From: Butyricimonas sp. Marseille-P3923
Lineage (GTDB): Bacteria; Bacteroidota; Bacteroidia; Bacteroidales; Marinifilaceae
DNA length: 64,000 nt
Assembly: GCF_900184685.1 (NCBI RefSeq)
Contig: NZ_FXXL01000005.1
Location: forward strand, 310,001-374,000
Direction of reading: 5' to 3'
Shown here in pieces: positions 53,263 to 60,322 of this stretch. Made by a program: the position numbers and the translations under genes. The notes beneath the pieces were generated by a model that did no database searches, was not told the DNA's origin, and was given only the letters and a program-made list of their open reading frames with translations. Numbering within the stretch: position 1 is the stretch's first letter; the number at the start of each line of letters is the position of its first letter.

Positions 53263-53970
53263 ATGAAAAGACGATTTATAGCCATTGTCATCGGTTTATT
53301 GACCTTAAGCTGGGCTTGCTCGGACGATGACGATAATCAAATACCGGTAATCGAACCGGAAGCACAGGGAGTGTTCAAAGGCGTAGTCGAATATGAAGAC
53401 GAGGAATTAGAAATTGAATTCCCGTGGGTACGCTACGGCAATTTGGAGTGGATGACAACCAACTTGAATATCGACATCAGTGTAGACCGATGGTCGACGT
53501 CAAACGGATGCGAAATAAGCCATGACCCCGACAGAAATCCCATTGATATGGAAATCGAGAAAAAACAAAATTACGAAACATTCGGGTGCCTTTATACCTA
53601 CGAAAAAGCATCCATCCTCTGTCCGGAAGGCTGGCGCATCCCGACGGATGAAGACTGGCAATCATTGGAAAAAGCAATGGGAATGTCAAATACCGATTTA
53701 AACGCAACCGATTGGAGAGGAAATCCAGTCGGTACACTATTACAAGAAGAAGAAGGCTCCATGATAAACCTGCGTACCGGAGGCATGGGAGATAATGACG
53801 GTTTTTATTTCACTTATGTATATGGCTTTTACTGGACGGCAACCCCGGAAGCAGAAGAGAGCAATCTCCATTATTGCCGCCAGATAAGTTACAATTCCGG
53901 TAAAATAGCGCGGCTCACTATCGATAAAGGTAAAATGCTTTCCGTACGCTTTGTACGGGATGCTAAATAA
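53263..53970 (+). CDS. FISUMP-domain lipoprotein
   Basis: This 235-residue lipoprotein has lipobox LSWAC followed by SDDDDN. The Fibrobacter succinogenes major paralogous domain (FISUMP) fills the rest: NLEWMTTNLNIDISVDRW, YGCLYTYEKA-type segment (FGCLYTYEKASILCPEGWRIPTDEDWQSLEK), and FYWTATPEAEESNLHYCRQ. FISUMP proteins are surface proteins with unknown ligands. The frame is open from 53221, but that start would cover the end of the previous gene and precede the signal peptide by 14 odd residues; the ATG at 53263 gives a clean lipoprotein signal. Confidence 0.85.
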   Translation: MKRRFIAIVIGLLTLSWACSDDDDNQIPVIEPEAQGVFKGVVEYEDEELEIEFPWVRYGNLEWMTTNLNIDISVDRWSTSNGCEISHDPDRNPIDMEIEKKQNYETFGCLYTYEKASILCPEGWRIPTDEDWQSLEKAMGMSNTDLNATDWRGNPVGTLLQEEEGSMINLRTGGMGDNDGFYFTYVYGFYWTATPEAEESNLHYCRQISYNSGKIARLTIDKGKMLSVRFVRDAK

Positions 53971-53981
53971 CAAACAAATAA

Positions 53982-54506
53982 ATGAATACTAGAATGATGA
54001 AAATTTGGTTATTACTTGTCGGGCTACTATTCGCAGCCCTATGCTCCGCCCAAGAACAAGAAAGTGTTGATGCTTTGCGTCCCCCAACTCTTTTAGGAAA
54101 AATGGCTCCGGAGTACCCTGTACAAAAATGGATCAACCGGGAGAGCAAAAAGAGTGACAAAAAATTAACATTACTATATTTTTGGTCTACCTCTAATCCG
54201 ACAGCCGCTTACATTGACATTCCTCGTTTCAACAAATTCGCGAAAGAATTTGGGGATAAATTGAATATTATCGGTTTATCGGATGATGCACCCGAATTCA
54301 TTTCAGACATCGAACCGGCATTAGAATTTCCTTACGCTTACGCCCCGGAAGCCGTGAAGAACTTCAAAATCAAAATCCCCGGCTACTGTTACATTATAGA
54401 TCCCCGGGGAAAAGTGATTTATGAAGGTTTCCCCTTGCTGGAAGGAGAAACCATCACGGAGAAATTCTTGAAAAAATTAATCAAAAAACACTATAAGAAA
54501 AAATGA
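53982..54506 (+). CDS. Thioredoxin-fold protein without CxxC (TlpA-like 1)
   Basis: This 174-residue periplasmic protein has a signal peptide (cleavage near CSAQ, about residue 24). The TlpA/AhpC-like thioredoxin fold is clear: LTLLYFWSTSNPTAAYIDIPRFNKF where active relatives have FWATWCGPC, and the cis-Pro region KIPGYCYIIDPRGKVIYEGFP. Both redox cysteines are absent (STSNPTA), so it cannot be a disulfide reductase. The first of three such genes in a row; it overlaps the next by 4 bp. Confidence 0.85.
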   Translation: MNTRMMKIWLLLVGLLFAALCSAQEQESVDALRPPTLLGKMAPEYPVQKWINRESKKSDKKLTLLYFWSTSNPTAAYIDIPRFNKFAKEFGDKLNIIGLSDDAPEFISDIEPALEFPYAYAPEAVKNFKIKIPGYCYIIDPRGKVIYEGFPLLEGETITEKFLKKLIKKHYKKK

Positions 54507-55048
54507 GAAAAATACTTATCACCAGCTTATTGCTGTGTCTATTCAGCTTCGGGATTCAAGCACAATGGAAACGCCAACCGTCCTTTAAAGGACAACGTTT
54601 TCCAGACTTCACCGTGAAAGAGTGGATTAGTAAACAACCGAAATTAAAAGGGAAATTCATCCTCGTTGATTTCTGGTGTATCATGGCTTATCCCGTAACA
54701 CACCGCACGGTTCCCTATCAGAATCATCTGGCTAAAAAATACAAGAAACAACTTCAAGTGATCGGGTTAACCTGTGAAGAAGCAAACCTCGTGAAATTAA
54801 TGGTCGATCCGTACATCCAATACTATAGCGGTATTGTCGATTTGGCCACAATTGACAATATATTTAAACTCGAAGGCTGGCCCACGAGCTACTTGATTGA
54901 CCCGGAAGGAACCGTTGTATGGGAAGGCTATGTGCTCAAAGAAGGTCAAGGGGAAAAGAATATATTCAACTTGACAGAGGAGAAACTGGAACAATTCTTC
55001 AAAGACTATCAACAGAAGAAAAAGTCACGCAAATCCAAGAAATCATAA
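54503..55048 (+). CDS. Thioredoxin-fold protein with degenerate active site (TlpA-like 2)
   Basis: This 181-residue protein has a signal peptide (cleavage after GIQAQ). The fold matches TlpA: FILVDFWCIMAYPVTHRTVPYQ replaces FWATWCGPC, keeping one Cys in the wrong position and losing both redox positions; GWPTSYLIDPEGTVVWEGY is the cis-Pro strand. It begins with an ATGA overlap with the gene before, so translation is coupled. Basic tail (KKKSRKSKKS). Confidence 0.85.
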   Translation: MRKILITSLLLCLFSFGIQAQWKRQPSFKGQRFPDFTVKEWISKQPKLKGKFILVDFWCIMAYPVTHRTVPYQNHLAKKYKKQLQVIGLTCEEANLVKLMVDPYIQYYSGIVDLATIDNIFKLEGWPTSYLIDPEGTVVWEGYVLKEGQGEKNIFNLTEEKLEQFFKDYQQKKKSRKSKKS

Positions 55049-55072
55049 TTCATTATTTATAAAGATTTAAAC

Positions 55073-55624
55073 ATGAAAAAATTATTACTATTTTTATCCA
55101 CCTTTTTCGCTATCACATCCTCTTTTTCCCAAGAGAATGAGGAATTTGACTGGGACAGACCCATGTTAGGGAAAAAAGCTCCCGCATTACAAGTCAAAGA
55201 ATGGTTAACCGAAAAGCCCGATACAACGGGCAAATTCATCATTCTTGACTTTTGGTCCACTGGTTGCGGTCCCTGCGTGAAGTTTACCCCCCACATGAAT
55301 GAATTCGCCAAAATATTCAAAAAAGAGGCTGTTTTCATTGCCATCGCCTTACAGTCTAAAGCTAGCTTGGAAAAAGGAGTCAAACAAATTGAAAAAATAA
55401 AAAAAGAAAGGAATGAAAAATACACGCCTATAGAATTTTATCAAGCCACTGACCCCAAGTGCGAACTATTCGGTCGATATGGAGGTGAAAGCATACCCAT
55501 GGTAATCATCATAGACCCGGAAGGAATTGTACGCTGGCAAGGCAATCCTCACGGGGAAAATGGTGAAGGAGCACTGACAGAAAAAGTGATTAAAGAAATC
55601 ATCGCTAAATACAAGAAAAAATAA
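55073..55624 (+). CDS. TlpA family thiol-disulfide oxidoreductase (active CGPC)
   Basis: This 183-residue periplasmic thioredoxin-like protein has a signal peptide (cleavage near SSFSQ), the complete redox motif DFWSTGCGPCVKFTPHM (CGPC) and SIPMVIIIDPEGIVRWQG for the cis-Pro. It is the only one of the three paralogues with an active site, so it could reduce disulfides in the imported or processed substrate, or keep the other two in complexes. It follows TlpA-like 2 by 24 bp, and the next gene starts at once after its stop. Confidence 0.92.
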   Translation: MKKLLLFLSTFFAITSSFSQENEEFDWDRPMLGKKAPALQVKEWLTEKPDTTGKFIILDFWSTGCGPCVKFTPHMNEFAKIFKKEAVFIAIALQSKASLEKGVKQIEKIKKERNEKYTPIEFYQATDPKCELFGRYGGESIPMVIIIDPEGIVRWQGNPHGENGEGALTEKVIKEIIAKYKKK

Positions 55625-55906
55625 ATGGAACTCACGGTTGAAAATTTCGAAGAAGCACGGCAAATATGCATACAGGCTGTTTTGGAAGCAATGAAAACTC
55701 TGGCGTACGATGCCTATATCGGGGGAGAAGGCAGTGAAGACGGAATATACGTTGCCGGCGTGAACGAGCACGACAGAATCCTTTATATCACTCATTTTGA
55801 TTGGGAAGAAGTTTCCGAAATATTACCCGCAATCGAAGCCGGGGAAGTAAGGGAATGGCTCATCGAAATAAATAAAGAATGTTATTCCGATGGAATAATC
55901 AAGTAA
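55625..55906 (+). CDS. Small acidic protein, function unknown
   Basis: This 93-residue protein has no signal peptide or membrane span and is strongly acidic. It begins MELTVENFEEARQICIQAV and holds YDAYIGGEGSEDGIYVAG. The ATG follows the TAA of the upstream oxidoreductase without a gap, a sign of coupled translation, though its job may not be linked to the operon. No family was recognised. A two-way terminator follows. Confidence 0.7.
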   Translation: MELTVENFEEARQICIQAVLEAMKTLAYDAYIGGEGSEDGIYVAGVNEHDRILYITHFDWEEVSEILPAIEAGEVREWLIEINKECYSDGIIK

Positions 55907-55907
55907 A

Positions 55908-55941
55908 AAAATGACCGGAGATGTAATTCCCCGGTCATTTT
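55908..55941 (+). terminator. Bidirectional terminator at the end of locus 2
   Basis: 11-bp stem AAAATGACCGG (55908-55918) / CCGGTCATTTT (55931-55941), flanked by A- and T-runs, between the small acidic protein gene and the convergent purF-like gene. Confidence 0.88.
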
Positions 55942-55960
55942 CTATATTACCCAAATCTTC

Positions 55961-57376
55961 TTACATATAAGACGAATTATCCCAACAATGCGTGCAAAGC
56001 TCCTCCTTCGGCAACCCGATAGCCTTCACGATATCCTCCAAGCGTTGGAATTTCAGCGAATCCAATTGCAAATGCTGAGCCATCACCTCCAGCATCTTCT
56101 TGTACTTCTCCGAATCGGGGTCCGTATACGGTTTTAAAATCTCTTCCGTCAAATCGGACGTACCCTCTAAATCCCGAATCACCCGACGGGTAAACAAATC
56201 AAAATTCGAACGGGAAGAAGAGAAATTCAAAAACACGCAAGGGTACACCAACGGCGGGCAAGCAATACGCATATGCACTTCCTTCACCCCGCATTCCCGC
56301 AATTTCACCACGTTATCCTTCAACTGCGTACCCCGGACAATCGAATCATCCAAGAATAAAATCTTCGCATCGCGAGTGAACGCCTCGTTCGGCAACAGTT
56401 TCATTTTCGCCACCAAATCACGCATCGCTTGATTTTGCGGCATAAAACTACGCGGCCACGTGGGCGTGTACTTCACGAAAGGTCGTTTATACGGGATATG
56501 ACGGGCATTGGAATAACCGATAGCGTGTCCCACGCCCGAATCCGGAATCCCGGCAGCGTAATCCACCTCCACGTCGTCATTCGCGGCAATAGCCGCACCG
56601 CAACGGTAACGGGCATCCTCCACGTTTATCCCCTCGTAATAAGAGGACGGGTAACCGTAATACACCCACAAAAAGGAACAAATCTGTTTCTTGCACCCCG
56701 GCTCGGTAATCTGCGTAATCCCGTCGCGAGTGATATGCAAAGCCTCCCGCGGTCCCAAATCACGCACGATAGAATACCCGAGATTCGTGAACGATGAACT
56801 TTCGCTTGCCACCACATACCCGAATTCATTTTTCCCCAACACGATGGGCGTCCTGCCATATTTATCGCGAGCGGCATAAATTCCGGTTTCCGTCAATACC
56901 AAAAAAGAACACGACCCCTTGACCGTATTGTACACGTTCTCGATACCTTCTCTAAAAGTATTACCGGAATTAATCAACATAGCGACCGCCTCTGTCGGGT
57001 TCACCGTGGAACTGGACAACTCGGCAAAATGCTTTCGCTCTTCCAAAAAACGAGCCACTATCTCGTCCAAATTATCCAAACGCCCCACGACCACAACCGC
57101 GAAACGTCCCAAATGCGAGGTCACCGTGATGGGCTGCGACTCCATATCGCTGATAATCCCGATTCCCAACGTAGAACCCGAAAACCTGTCCAACTCCGGC
57201 TCGAACTTATTCCGGAAATAAGCACTTTCCAAACTATGGATAGAACGATTAAAATCCACCCCGTTATAAAAAGCCATACCGGCACGCTTCGTTCCCAAGT
57301 GAGAATGGTAATCCGTACCATAAAACACATCTGCCACACAATCCTTACGAGATACACAGCCAAAAAATCCGCTCAT
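55961..57376 (-). CDS. Amidophosphoribosyltransferase-like protein lacking the N-terminal Cys
   Basis: This 471-residue PurF homologue has a glutaminase-type Ntn domain at 1-235 (FYGTDYHSHLGTKRAGM, ARDKYGRTPIVLG) and a phosphoribosyltransferase domain with the PRPP loop ILFLDDSIVRGTQLKD near 350. The glutaminase nucleophile is the Cys after Met in true PurF (MCGI); here the start reads MSGFFGCV, so position 2 is Ser. Glutamine hydrolysis is unlikely; it may use free ammonia or have another role. From memory, similar proteins starting MGGFFG occur in Bacteroides. The gene is 12 bp downstream of the SulP transporter gene, and the two are cotranscribed. Confidence 0.9.
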   Translation of the reverse strand: MSGFFGCVSRKDCVADVFYGTDYHSHLGTKRAGMAFYNGVDFNRSIHSLESAYFRNKFEPELDRFSGSTLGIGIISDMESQPITVTSHLGRFAVVVVGRLDNLDEIVARFLEERKHFAELSSSTVNPTEAVAMLINSGNTFREGIENVYNTVKGSCSFLVLTETGIYAARDKYGRTPIVLGKNEFGYVVASESSSFTNLGYSIVRDLGPREALHITRDGITQITEPGCKKQICSFLWVYYGYPSSYYEGINVEDARYRCGAAIAANDDVEVDYAAGIPDSGVGHAIGYSNARHIPYKRPFVKYTPTWPRSFMPQNQAMRDLVAKMKLLPNEAFTRDAKILFLDDSIVRGTQLKDNVVKLRECGVKEVHMRIACPPLVYPCVFLNFSSSRSNFDLFTRRVIRDLEGTSDLTEEILKPYTDPDSEKYKKMLEVMAQHLQLDSLKFQRLEDIVKAIGLPKEELCTHCWDNSSYM

Positions 57377-57387
57377 ATATTATCTTT

Positions 57388-59040
57388 TTAATTATTCTCG
57401 ACCATCTCCTTTGCCGCACTCAAAGCCATATCGAACTTCGGGTAAATATTCCCGACCCCGACAAGTTCGCCGATTCCGCCTTTCAACAAATCTTTCTTCA
57501 CCGGTTCACTTACTCCCGACAACACGATTCTCGTGTTCTCCTTTGTCAACTGTAGAATAGTTTCTTTCAGGTTTTTCAACCCGGTAGAATCCACGAACGG
57601 CACATGCCGCATACGGATAATCAACACACTATAATTCACGCCCAAGTTACGAATTGTTTCGCAATAAGTCTTAGCCGAACCGAAGAAAAACGGCCCGCTA
57701 ATCTCGTATATACCCAAACCTTTCGGTAAATCCTTGTAATTCTCAGAGATATCTTGGTCCAGATTGGTTGCCCCGGTAATCTCTTTCGGCGCATTATCCG
57801 CCATACGCTTCATGAACAAGAGTGCCGCCAGCACAACCCCTATCTCGATAGCCACGGTCAAATCGACCAACACGGTCAAGAAGAACGTCACCAGCAAAAT
57901 CACCACGTCGAACACCGAAGCCCGCAATATGGAACGGAACGACCGCCATTCACTCATGTTATAAGAAACCACGATTAAAATACCCGCCAAACAGGACATG
58001 GGAATCAAAGAAGCCCATTTCCCGAAAAACAACATAATCAACAACAGAACCACGGCATGCGTCATTCCCGCCACCGGGGTACGCCCCCCGTTTTTCACGT
58101 TAGTTGCCGTACGGGCAATAGCTCCCGTGGCAGGGATTCCCCCGAACAAAGGAGAGGCTATATTGGCAATACCTTGCGCTATCAACTCCGTGTTGGAACG
58201 ATGACGACCACTAATCATACCATCAGCCACCACGGCGGACAGCAACGACTCAATCGAGCCCAGTATGGCAATCGTCAGTGCCGGTTGCAGGTAATAAGAC
58301 AAATTCCCCCAATCTATCGTCGGAAAAGTCGGAGCGAAATTACACTTAATCTCCCCGAACAACGACCCGATAGTCGTCACCGAGTTCTCCGGCAAAAACA
58401 TAGCAAGAGGAGTAATAACCAATATCGCCACGAAAGAACCCGGAACCCGTGATGTAATCTTCGGCATATACACGGTAATCAATATTGTCACGACCGTGAT
58501 TCCCACGGCATACCAATTCACCGTGTTGATATTACTGAAATAAGCTCCCCATTTCCCGATAAAACTACTCGGTAAATCCGCAATCGTCAACCCCAAGGCG
58601 TTGGATATCTGCGTCGAGAAAATCACCAAAGCGATTCCTGAAGTAAAACCGACAATCAAGGGATGCGGAATAAATTTCAGCAACGTACCCAACCGTAACA
58701 ACCCGAATCCAATCATAATCACCCCCGCCAATATCGTGGCGATAATCATACCGTCAATCCCGTACTGTTGGATAATCCCGTAAACAATAACAATAAAAGC
58801 ACCCGTGGGACCACCGATTTGTACCCGGCTTCCTCCCAGCAACGAAATCAAAAAACCGGCAACGATAGCCGTTATAATACCTTTCTCCGGAGATACCCCG
58901 GAAGCCACGGCAAACGCAATTGCCAACGGAATCGCCACGATTCCCACTACTACTCCCGCGAGAATATCCTTAGAAAGATTCTTCTTCACGGTACCATCTT
59001 TAATTAAACCGAACAGCTTCGGACTGAACACCTTTTCCAT
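57388..59040 (-). CDS. SulP family anion transporter with STAS domain
   Basis: This 550-residue inner-membrane transporter has about 12-14 spans. The family start is clear (KKNLSKDILAGVVVGIVAIPLAIAFAVASGVSPEKG), as is GGPTGAFIVIVYGI and the NTELIAQGIANIASPLFGGIPATGAIARTATN signature at about 280-310. A cytoplasmic STAS domain follows at about 440-545 (LIIRMRHVPFVDSTGLKNLKETI). Substrates in the family are sulfate, bicarbonate or dicarboxylates. It heads a two-gene unit with the purF-like gene. Confidence 0.95.
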   Translation of the reverse strand: MEKVFSPKLFGLIKDGTVKKNLSKDILAGVVVGIVAIPLAIAFAVASGVSPEKGIITAIVAGFLISLLGGSRVQIGGPTGAFIVIVYGIIQQYGIDGMIIATILAGVIMIGFGLLRLGTLLKFIPHPLIVGFTSGIALVIFSTQISNALGLTIADLPSSFIGKWGAYFSNINTVNWYAVGITVVTILITVYMPKITSRVPGSFVAILVITPLAMFLPENSVTTIGSLFGEIKCNFAPTFPTIDWGNLSYYLQPALTIAILGSIESLLSAVVADGMISGRHRSNTELIAQGIANIASPLFGGIPATGAIARTATNVKNGGRTPVAGMTHAVVLLLIMLFFGKWASLIPMSCLAGILIVVSYNMSEWRSFRSILRASVFDVVILLVTFFLTVLVDLTVAIEIGVVLAALLFMKRMADNAPKEITGATNLDQDISENYKDLPKGLGIYEISGPFFFGSAKTYCETIRNLGVNYSVLIIRMRHVPFVDSTGLKNLKETILQLTKENTRIVLSGVSEPVKKDLLKGGIGELVGVGNIYPKFDMALSAAKEMVENN

Positions 59041-59178
59041 AATGCTACCTTGTTAAAAACAAGCCGCAAAGGTAATAATATAAATGGTAAAATGAAAAAA
59101 CGTGAAAATGAAAAACATTCCCGCAGGCTCTGCACAGTCAAACAGCCTGTAACCTGCCAACTTGCCGAAGGCAAACGC

Positions 59179-59532
59179 CTACACGTTAAAAACTTCCCTC
59201 ACGTACTTCTTCAATTCCCCTTTCGACAGAGCCCCCCGTCCCAATCGCGGCTGCCCCAGCATGGGCACGAACAGCAAGGTAGGAATACTATGTACCCGAA
59301 ACGCCCGTGCCAGCTCCCGTTCCACTTCACTATCCACCTTATAAATATCAATCTTCCCCTCGTACTCCCGCTTCAACTCCTCCAGAATCGGGGCAATGGT
59401 CTTACACGTGCCGCTCCAGTTCGCGTAAAAATCTATCAATGCAGGACGCTCCCCCTCAAACTTATACCTCCCGCCATCTTGGTAGTCAAACACTTTCTGT
59501 TTAAAGCTATCCTTGGTCAAATGCTCAATCAT
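59179..59532 (-). CDS. Thioredoxin-like protein with single Cys (SGTC)
   Basis: This 117-residue cytoplasmic thioredoxin fold has the motif FYANWSGTCKTIAPILEEL: the first redox Cys of WCGPC is Ser40 and only Cys43 remains. The cis-Pro strand VHSIPTLLFVPMLGQP and the C-terminal helix are normal. With CxxC lost, a normal dithiol reductase is excluded; monothiol, trapping or structural roles are possible. It stands alone between the SulP gene and a 9-bp-iteron element. Confidence 0.88.
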   Translation of the reverse strand: MIEHLTKDSFKQKVFDYQDGGRYKFEGERPALIDFYANWSGTCKTIAPILEELKREYEGKIDIYKVDSEVERELARAFRVHSIPTLLFVPMLGQPRLGRGALSKGELKKYVREVFNV

Positions 59533-59539
59533 ATAATCA

Positions 59540-59650
59540 GTTTATAAAGTTCATAAAGTCCATAAAGTTTATAAAGTTCTTTCCAAAAAACATTTGTTTG
59601 GTAGCTCATCCACTTTATGAACCTTACAAACCTTATGAACCTTATAAACT
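59540..59650. repeat. Intergenic element with inverted 9-bp iterons (copy 3)
   Basis: Four 9-bp units of type GTTTATAAA/GTTCATAAA/GTCCATAAA, a central hairpin built on CCAAA/TTTGG, and four inverted units of type CTTATGAAC/CTTATAAAC. It lies between divergent genes (thioredoxin-like and yccF), so this family is not restricted to convergent 3' ends. Confidence 0.82.
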
Positions 59651-59670
59651 CCATATTCTTACGACATTAT

Positions 59671-59701
59671 TTTCCTTTTTGTTTTCTTTATCGTATCTTT
59701 G
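59671..59701 (+). promoter_or_regulatory. Promoter of yccF-like gene
   Basis: TTTC (59671-59674) and TATCTTTG (59694-59701), 19 bp apart, 32 bp before the ATG. Confidence 0.65.
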
Positions 59702-59732
59702 GTGAGGCTATTTAAATATTAATACAATAAAC

Positions 59733-60101
59733 ATGAAAATCTTAGGAAATATTATCTGGGTAGTCTTCGGCGGACTATTCATCGCCATTGAATACTTCGT
59801 TTCCAGCGTGGGACTATTCATCACTATTATAGGTATCCCTTTCGGGTTGCAAACCTTAAAACTCGGCGTGTTGGCACTATGGCCGTTCGGCAGCAAGGTT
59901 GTCGATATTCCACAAAGCAGCGGTTGTCTGTCCTTTTTGATGAATGTCATCTGGTTCTTTATCGGCGGGATATGGATATTCCTGTCGCACATACTCTTCG
60001 GGGTAATCTTCTGCATCACCATCATCGGCATCCCCTTCGGCATGCAGCATTTTAAACTCGCCGGACTAGCCCTGACACCCTTCGGCCACGACGTGGAATA
60101 A
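59733..60101 (+). CDS. YccF domain membrane protein
   Basis: This 122-residue inner-membrane protein has two repeats of the YccF domain: each has a hydrophobic segment and the conserved IIGIPFGxQ (IGIPFGLQTLKLGVLALWPFG at about 35-55 and IGIPFGMQHFKLAGLALTPFG at about 98-118). The domain count and length are those of family members in Bacteria. Function unknown. Terminated by a hairpin just after the stop. Confidence 0.92.
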   Translation: MKILGNIIWVVFGGLFIAIEYFVSSVGLFITIIGIPFGLQTLKLGVLALWPFGSKVVDIPQSSGCLSFLMNVIWFFIGGIWIFLSHILFGVIFCITIIGIPFGMQHFKLAGLALTPFGHDVE

Positions 60102-60105
60102 GAAA

Positions 60106-60131
60106 AGCGGACCACATCCCTAAGGTCCGCT
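60106..60131 (+). terminator. Hairpin after yccF-like gene
   Basis: 8-bp stem AGCGGACC (60106-60113) / GGTCCGCT (60124-60131), 5 bp after the stop; a second hairpin GAAAACAAT/ATTGTTTTC lies at 60203-60244. No strong T-run. Confidence 0.6.
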
Positions 60132-60322
60132 CATCTAAAAATGTCGCCAAGCGACAGGGATTTACACGTTCTGTGATTCACGATTTAGTGATTCAATATC
60201 ATGAAAACAATATGATTTCCATCTCATTGTTTTCTTCATTTATGTTATCGTTTCACAAATCTAAAGAATAAAAACCGATAACACGTCCTTGGAAAAAGGA
60301 TTTAAGATAGATTTAATACACC

